Below are positions 6,697-9,941 of a DNA stretch of 9,941 bases, piece by piece (within the stretch, counting starts at the first letter, position 1; each line of letters opens with the position of its first letter). Source of the stretch: Bacillota bacterium (GTDB taxonomy: Bacteria > Bacillota_E > JAJZYS01 > JAJYTV01); the NCBI GenBank assembly GCA_021845645.1, contig JAJZVM010000158.1, positions 1 to 9,941 of the forward strand, given 5' to 3'. A program made the position numbers and the translations under genes. The notes beneath the pieces were generated by a model. The model ran no database searches and was not told where the DNA came from. It saw only the letters and a list, made by a program, of their open reading frames with translations.

Positions 6697-6705
6697 ATGC
6701 TAGCA
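6697..6705 (-). promoter_or_regulatory. Extended -10 promoter of the thiamine operon
   Basis: The - strand reads TGC TAGCAT (6705-6697), an extended -10 matching TATAAT at four of six bases. Transcription would start near 6690, four bases ahead of the riboswitch P1 helix, which is where a riboswitch transcript should begin. No good -35 is visible 17 nt upstream. The motif sits in the 10-bp palindrome ATGCTAGCAT. Confidence 0.55.
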
Positions 6706-6738
6706 TTGATCGGCTTCCGGTGCACCACCTCGGCGCGA

Positions 6739-7077
6739 TCAGTAGCCTACGACTTGATAGCCTTCCTCGGTCAGCTGCACGAGCACATCACCTGCTCCTT
6801 GCAGGTCGACGCCGTAAGCCTTGAGGCGCTCGGTCGCGCCGAGCTGCTGCGCGTTGAACTGGCAGGCGAGGATCGGCACGCCCTGGCCCTTCAAGGACTC
6901 GATGGCCTCGCGCAGTTCCCCTGTCGCCTCGTCCAGCAGCTGCACGCCGGGTCCGAAGAAGACAACCTTCGTCTCCGCCCTGCCGTTCTGCTTGAGGCGC
7001 GCCGCGATACGCACACCCGCGAGCGCCTTGCCCTCCTGTCCCGGGCCAGCCGTGATCCAGCTCGCGATCTTCGTCAT
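6739..7077 (-). CDS. DsrE/DsrF-family (sulfur-relay-like) protein
   Basis: A small soluble protein of 112 residues with the DsrE-like fold pattern. Alternating strands include KVVFFGPGVQLL (about 37-48) and the cysteine-containing VPILACQFNAQQLG (about 67-80), and the end is DVLVQLTEEGYQVVGY. DsrE-family proteins carry sulfur on a cysteine in relay systems or act as uncharacterised accessory proteins; here the single cysteine in ILACQFNAQ is the candidate. The ATG at 7077 follows an AGGGGG-type site about 8 nt upstream. It lies 34 bp after the protease gene on the same strand, so the two are probably co-transcribed. The riboswitch promoter begins about 35 bp after its stop, and a TGATCG/CGATCA hairpin (6736-6741 with 6707-6712) over the stop codon might limit read-through. 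Exact function unknown. Confidence 0.78.
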   Translation of the reverse strand: MTKIASWITAGPGQEGKALAGVRIAARLKQNGRAETKVVFFGPGVQLLDEATGELREAIESLKGQGVPILACQFNAQQLGATERLKAYGVDLQGAGDVLVQLTEEGYQVVGY

Positions 7078-7111
7078 CCGCCATTCCCCCTCAACTACGT
7101 GGTGCCCTATA

Positions 7112-8038
7112 TCAGCGCGTGTAGACGGAGGGCAGTTCGCGAACGCGTACCTCCCTGACCATCAGCACGCCATGACGCAGAATCTTGAGCTCGAGCTCGT
7201 CCCCGACGGACGTCCCGCGCACGACGCGACGCAGGGCGGCCAGGGATGGCGTCTGCACGCCGCCAGCGGCCGTGATCACGTCGAACTCCTTGAGCCCGCC
7301 GGCGTCCGCCGGCCCGCCCTCCTCAACGGCCACCGCCACCACGCCGCGTTCTGCGGGCAGGTCAAGCATCCGGGCGATCTCCGGCGTAACGACTTCCGTC
7401 GCCCCGCGAATGCCGATCCAGGGATGCTGCGCCCGACCGAGCCGCCTGAACTGACCCAGGGCCAGTTCCACCTGCCACGCCGGGATGGCGAAGCCGAGGT
7501 TCTGCCCGGCCGCCACGATCATGGTGGGGATGCCAACCAGCCTGCCTTCGAGGTCGGCAAGGGCGCCGCCCGAGTTGCCGGGATTGATGGCCGCGTCGGT
7601 CTGTACAAGTCCATCCAAGGGCCCGACCATGCGCTCGACAGCCGAGACGACGCCGAGCGTGACGGTCCAGTCGAAACCAAACGGGTTTCCTACGGCAAGC
7701 ACGATCTCGCCTGGACGCAGGTCCTCACCAGTCGCGAGGGCAAGGTCGCGTTGCTGCGGCGGCCGCGTGCGCACGAGCGCGAGGTCGTAGAGGCGGTCGT
7801 AGGCGATCACCTCCCCGCCGCGCGTCACCCCATCGTGGAATGTGATGGCAACCGCGTCGCGGTTGTGCACCACATGGGCATTTGTCACAACCTCGCCACG
7901 GCCGGCGTCCACGAGGACGCCCGATCCCATGCCACCGCCGCCTTGTCCCTCGGCTTCGACCCGCACCACGGCGGGCCCGACCTTGGCCGCGGCCTCCTGG
8001 ATTTCGCGTGACACCGTACGCCCAACGCTAAGTTGCAT
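7112..8038 (-). CDS. HtrA/DegP-like S1C serine protease with PDZ domain, no signal peptide
   Basis: A protein of 308 residues. A trypsin-like domain has the full catalytic triad: His55 (TNAHVV), Asp85 (YDLALV) and Ser156 (NPGNSGGAL). One PDZ domain follows at about 205-300 (RGVVAVAVEEGGPADAGGLKEFDVITAAGG). HtrA enzymes degrade or refold damaged proteins, usually outside the cytoplasmic membrane. This one starts MQLSVGRTVSREIQEAAAKVG with no signal peptide or anchor, so it is predicted to be cytoplasmic. I chose ATG 8038 because GGAGG is 7 nt upstream; the longer frame to 8170 would cross the divergent promoter region. It is shorter than DegP, which has two PDZ domains. It is divergent from an HxlR regulator and probably controlled by it, with the DsrE gene downstream in the same transcript. 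Confidence 0.92.
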   Translation of the reverse strand: MQLSVGRTVSREIQEAAAKVGPAVVRVEAEGQGGGGMGSGVLVDAGRGEVVTNAHVVHNRDAVAITFHDGVTRGGEVIAYDRLYDLALVRTRPPQQRDLALATGEDLRPGEIVLAVGNPFGFDWTVTLGVVSAVERMVGPLDGLVQTDAAINPGNSGGALADLEGRLVGIPTMIVAAGQNLGFAIPAWQVELALGQFRRLGRAQHPWIGIRGATEVVTPEIARMLDLPAERGVVAVAVEEGGPADAGGLKEFDVITAAGGVQTPSLAALRRVVRGTSVGDELELKILRHGVLMVREVRVRELPSVYTR

Positions 8039-8073
8039 GAGGTTCCCTCCACAGGTCGGCGCCAGCGGACGCC

Positions 8074-8090
8074 ACTTACCTTGCGTAAGT
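8074..8090. promoter_or_regulatory. Inverted-repeat operator A in the protease leader
   Basis: A perfect 6-bp inverted repeat ACTTAC (8074-8079) and GTAAGT (8085-8090), separated by 5 bp. It lies between the predicted protease transcription start (about 8095) and its ATG, where a bound repressor would block elongation. It shares the GTAA/TTAC half-site with operator B. Binding by the neighbouring HxlR protein is inferred. Confidence 0.6.
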
Positions 8091-8100
8091 TCCTGAAGGC

Positions 8101-8125
8101 AACGGTAGGTAATATACTTACCGTT
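8101..8125. promoter_or_regulatory. Large palindromic operator B between protease and HxlR genes
   Basis: A 25-bp imperfect palindrome with outer arms AACGGTA (8101-8107) and TACCGTT (8119-8125) and an inner GGTAA/TTACC pair spaced by 5 bp. About 20 of 25 positions are symmetric. It covers the region between the -35 and -10 of the predicted protease promoter and the -35 region of the regulator promoter, so one bound dimer could repress both. This is the usual autoregulatory arrangement of HxlR-type repressors; the binding itself is inferred. Confidence 0.75.
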
Positions 8126-8130
8126 GTCAA
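8102..8130 (-). promoter_or_regulatory. Probable promoter of the protease-DsrE transcript
   Basis: The - strand has a consensus -35 TTGACA (8130-8125) and, 17 nt on, a weak -10 TACCGT (8107-8102). Operator B lies between and over these elements. Start of transcription would be near 8095. The poor -10 lowers confidence. Confidence 0.45.
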
Positions 8131-8146
8131 GGGTGTGTGCTACAAT
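8118..8146 (+). promoter_or_regulatory. Promoter of the HxlR-family regulator gene
   Basis: An extended -10 TGC TACAAT (TACAAT at 8141-8146, five of six consensus bases) lies 17 nt after a weak -35 TTACCG (8118-8123), which is inside operator B. Predicted transcription start is near 8153, giving a leader of about 16 nt before ATG 8169. Confidence 0.55.
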
Positions 8147-8168
8147 GCGGCGCAGAGGCGATAAGGAC

Positions 8169-8510
8169 ATGGGCTACGACCGGATGTGCCCGCGCTACGA
8201 GCGTGCCGCGCTTCTACTCGGCAAGAAGTGGAGCGGCCTCATCCTGCGCGTACTCATGGGCGGGCCCCGCCGCTTCCACGAGTTCCGCGACCAAGTACCC
8301 GAGCTCTCGGAACGCCTGTTGTCCGAGCGGTTGCGCGAATTCGAGGATGAGGGACTCGTGCACCGCGAGGTACAGGCCTGCCGACCCGTGCTCATTTTGT
8401 ATGAACTCACGGACAAGGGGCGCGAGCTCGAAATGGTGGTTCAGTCGATTCAGACATGGGCGGACAAGTGGATCGAGTCTGCCACGACCGAAGGCTCCCG
8501 CGGTCAGTAG
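8169..8510 (+). CDS. HxlR (DUF24) family winged-helix transcriptional regulator
   Basis: A cytoplasmic DNA-binding regulator of 113 residues, the typical HxlR length. It has the family pattern CPRYERAALLLGKKWSGLILRVLMGGPRRFHEF (7-39), then the recognition region LSERLLSERLREFEDEGLVHREV (46-68) and the wing LYELTDKGRELE. Cys7 is the conserved N-terminal cysteine that many HxlR/YodB-type proteins use to sense quinones, aldehydes or oxidants; a second cysteine is at about 71. ATG 8169 gives the normal family N-terminus; the AAGG at 8163-8166 is close to it, and ATG 8145 would sit on the predicted -10. The gene is divergent from the HtrA-like protease across two palindromes. It is therefore probably a redox-responsive repressor of itself and of the protease-DsrE unit (inference). 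Confidence 0.92.
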   Translation: MGYDRMCPRYERAALLLGKKWSGLILRVLMGGPRRFHEFRDQVPELSERLLSERLREFEDEGLVHREVQACRPVLILYELTDKGRELEMVVQSIQTWADKWIESATTEGSRGQ

Positions 8511-8514
8511 AAAT

Positions 8515-8544
8515 TTGCGCCCTGCCTGCAAACGATGCTAGAAT
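8515..8544 (+). promoter_or_regulatory. Promoter of the tRNA-Arg gene
   Basis: An extended -10 TGC TAGAAT (TAGAAT at 8539-8544, five of six consensus bases) with a partial -35 TTGCGC (8515-8520) 18 nt upstream. Predicted start is near 8551, six bases before the mature tRNA 5' end. Confidence 0.6.
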
Positions 8545-8556
8545 ATTTGTGCGATT

Positions 8557-8632
8557 GCGCCCGTAGCTCAGTGGATAGAGCGCTTGCCTCCGGAGCAAGA
8601 GGCCGCAGGTTCGAATCCTGCCGGGCGCGCCA
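8557..8632 (+). tRNA. tRNA-Arg (anticodon CCG)
   Basis: A complete cloverleaf of 76 nt. The acceptor GCGCCCG pairs with CGGGCGC. The D stem is GCTC/GAGC, the anticodon stem CTTGC/GCAAG with loop CTCCGGA (anticodon CCG at 8590-8592, reads CGG), and the T stem GCAGG/CCTGC with loop TTCGAAT. The discriminator is G and the CCA end is encoded. An integrase lies just downstream, so the 3' part of this gene is the likely chromosomal attachment site of a mobile element. The gene itself is intact. Confidence 0.97.
8606..8632 (+). other. Putative attachment site (attL or attR core) in the tRNA-Arg 3' end
   Basis: Tyrosine integrases commonly recombine within the T-arm and 3' end of a tRNA gene and restore it on insertion. 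Here the integrase ends 94 bp beyond the CCA and points at it. The matching direct repeat should lie at the far end of the element, outside the window, so core length and position are inferred. Confidence 0.45.
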
Positions 8633-8650
8633 AGTTTGAAGCCCCGAAAC

Positions 8651-8665
8651 CCGCTCCAGGAGCGG
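8651..8665. repeat. Short palindrome after tRNA-Arg
   Basis: A perfect 7-bp inverted repeat CCGCTCC/GGAGCGG around a single central A. It is too tight to form the full hairpin but is a good protein-binding palindrome; its function is unknown. Confidence 0.5.
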
Positions 8666-8669
8666 ATTA

Positions 8670-8709
8670 CAGAGACCGAGGCACTCTCGATGGAGTGCCT
8701 CGGTCTCTG
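8670..8709. terminator. 17-bp perfect hairpin, probable terminator between tRNA-Arg and integrase
   Basis: Arms at 8670-8686 and 8693-8709 are exact reverse complements of 17 nt with a 6-nt loop. It lies between the tRNA (+) and the 3' end of the integrase (-), where a bidirectional terminator is expected. No T-run directly follows on either strand, so it is not a textbook intrinsic terminator. It may instead be, or also be, a recombination-site structure of the element. Confidence 0.55.
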
Positions 8710-8712
8710 CTC

Positions 8713-8734
8713 TTGCTAACGCTTTGCTAACGCT
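8713..8734. repeat. Tandem 11-bp direct repeat at the integrase 3' end
   Basis: TTGCTAACGCT occurs twice back to back, at 8713-8723 and 8724-8734, overlapping the integrase stop codon (8727-8729). Tandem short repeats beside a tRNA-site integrase often serve as arm-type integrase or excisionase binding sites, which is only a suggestion here. Confidence 0.6.
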
Positions 8735-9941
8735 TTTTCTTGGTTCCAGTTTGGCGGTTTCCAGTTCGCGTGCCGCTGATCACTGCGTCCAGTCTGTTCG
8801 CTGCCTCACGTTGCAGGTTCGGTAGGACATGGCTGTATGTGTCCATGGTCATGTCGATACGGCTGTGGCCTAGACGCTCTTGGACGATTTTCGGGTGGAC
8901 GCCCTCGGCCAGCAGAAGAGTCGCCATCGTGTGGCGCATGTCGTGCGGCCTGAAGTGCGATAAGCCAGCGCGCTTGAGTACGCGGGCGTAGTCGCGACTG
9001 CGCAGGTGGGTGTCGCTTAAGGGGGTGCCTTTCGTGCTCGGGAAGACAAGATCGTAGTCAGTCCACCCTGGGCCGGCGACCAAACGCTCGGCAAGCTGGC
9101 GGCGGCGATGCTCGCGCAAGGCGCTCAAAGCCATCTCGCTTAGGGCCAGCGACCGATTACCAGAAGAGGTCTTGGTAGGAGCCAGCCGCGCCTGTACGGT
9201 GCGTCCTGACCGCAGTAAGGTGTGACGCACGGACAGCATCCCGTCATCGAGATTCACGTCGACCCACCGTAAGCCAAGGAGCTCCCCGAGGCGAAGCCCC
9301 GCTGTGATGGCTAAAACATAAAGTGCATAGTAGCGACTTTCTTGTGCAGCGGCGAGAAACGCCCGCACCTCGTCAGGTGTCATGGGAACGATCTCGTGGC
9401 GTTCCTGCTTTGGTGGATGCGCTTTCGACGCCGGATTAGACGTCAGCATGCCCATCTCCACCGCCTCTTTGAAGGCGGAGTGCAGAATTGTGTGGCAGAT
9501 CGCCACAGTACGGGGAGACAAAGTTCCCTTGCCGTCCTTGCGAGGCTTGTTCAGTAGGTGACGATACAGCCTTATCAAGTCCTGCGGGCCAACAGAGGAC
9601 AGCCTCTTGTAACCAATTTCCGGCGCGATGTACTCGCGTATAAGAATACGGCGTTGCTTTACTGTGTTTGCACGCAGACGTGGCTCACATGAGTCTATAA
9701 GCCACTGGTCAAGGTATTCGCCCAAGGTTTGCCGACCAGCTTGTGCGGCACCATTGCTTTGGTATTCGGTCAACTTTTGTGCAAGGATCTTCTCCGCTTC
9801 ACGCTTACTCGTTTGTCCCGTGGAGATCCACTGCACCTTGGTTGTGGCCTTGCGTCTGCCTTCGTTCTCGGAGCTGTTCTTGCTCCGGTAAGGCACCGTG
9901 GTATGGATGACCACGTACCAGATCTTGCCCCTCAGACGCAA
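8727..9941 (-). CDS. int: Tyrosine recombinase / phage-type integrase, N-terminus cut by the window
   Basis: Integrase of an integrative element; 404 residues are visible and the true start lies beyond the right end. The TTG at the window edge only starts the fragment: the visible protein begins inside the N-terminal domain (RLRGKIWYVVI). Order of domains: an AP2-like N-terminal arm-binding region (about 1-70), a SAM-like core-binding domain (72-165, TLGEYLDQWL ... ILHSAFKEAVEMGML), and a catalytic domain (190-385). Catalytic residues in the visible numbering are Arg217 (GLRLGE), Lys257 (TKTSSGNR), His333 and Arg336 (HDMRHT), His359 (LGHS) and the nucleophile Tyr369 (DTYSHV). All are intact, so it is probably functional. 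The tail is basic (GTKKKR). The 3' end faces tRNA-Arg. Confidence 0.95.
   Translation of the reverse strand: MRLRGKIWYVVIHTTVPYRSKNSSENEGRRKATTKVQWISTGQTSKREAEKILAQKLTEYQSNGAAQAGRQTLGEYLDQWLIDSCEPRLRANTVKQRRILIREYIAPEIGYKRLSSVGPQDLIRLYRHLLNKPRKDGKGTLSPRTVAICHTILHSAFKEAVEMGMLTSNPASKAHPPKQERHEIVPMTPDEVRAFLAAAQESRYYALYVLAITAGLRLGELLGLRWVDVNLDDGMLSVRHTLLRSGRTVQARLAPTKTSSGNRSLALSEMALSALREHRRRQLAERLVAGPGWTDYDLVFPSTKGTPLSDTHLRSRDYARVLKRAGLSHFRPHDMRHTMATLLLAEGVHPKIVQERLGHSRIDMTMDTYSHVLPNLQREAANRLDAVISGTRTGNRQTGTKKKR

Larger units (their letters stand above)
8633..9941. mobile_element. Edge of an integrative element inserted at tRNA-Arg
   Basis: The stretch contains a tyrosine integrase adjacent to an intact tRNA 3' end, the usual left-edge structure of prophages, ICEs and genomic islands. 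The DNA is visibly less GC-rich, with more A/T in third codon positions, than the sulfur and thiamine genes. Only the integrase is visible, so the kind of element and its right end are unknown. Confidence 0.7.

Noticed and set aside
9939..9941. TTG at the window edge as the integrase start
   Set aside because: The sequence enters mid-domain there; the gene most likely continues beyond the window.
1..9941. CRISPR array or insertion sequence
   Set aside because: No regularly spaced repeats, transposase motifs or terminal inverted repeats were found; the only mobile signal is the integrase at the right end.

Overview
The window is GC-rich bacterial chromosome. Many starts are GTG or TTG behind strong AGGAGG-type ribosome binding sites about 7 nt upstream. 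There is a transcription-terminating TPP riboswitch, an HxlR-type regulator and a tRNA with an encoded CCA. Together these suggest a high-GC, possibly thermophilic, member of the Bacillota or a close relative. This is inference; nothing here fixes the species.

Layout, left to right. (1) Positions 1-1225, + strand: the tail of a CysH-type APS/PAPS reductase, translationally coupled to sat (ATP sulfurylase), i.e. assimilatory sulfate reduction. (2) 1289-2449, +: an MFS transporter with a clear ribosome binding site. (3) 2476-6690, all on the - strand: a thiamine-regulated operon. In transcription order it has an extended -10 promoter, a TPP riboswitch, an intrinsic terminator with a visible antiterminator alternative, about 400 nt of hairpin-rich non-coding leader, a HypE/ThiL-like PurM-superfamily protein, thiD, tenA, a MauE/DoxX-like membrane protein with a CGCFG motif, and a HAD phosphatase. 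Genes overlap by 4 nt or lie a few bases apart. TenA plus ThiD is the salvage route for the pyrimidine half of thiamine; the PurM-like, MauE-like and HAD genes are non-canonical partners. (4) 6739-8038, -: a signal-less HtrA-type serine protease followed by a DsrE-family protein, divergent from (5) 8169-8510, +: an HxlR-family regulator. The region between them holds two inverted-repeat operators overlapping the probable promoters. (6) 8557-8632, +: tRNA-Arg(CCG) with its own promoter. (7) 8633-9941: the edge of an integrated mobile element, with a 17-bp perfect hairpin, a tandem 11-bp repeat and a tyrosine integrase (- strand) running off the right end. The integrase is visibly less GC-rich than the rest. 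The element probably uses the tRNA 3' end as its attachment site.

The least explained part is the leader at about 6151-6558. It has no credible ORF but contains several long inverted repeats, including one stem that encloses three further hairpins directly upstream of the first operon gene. It is the best candidate for an undescribed RNA element.
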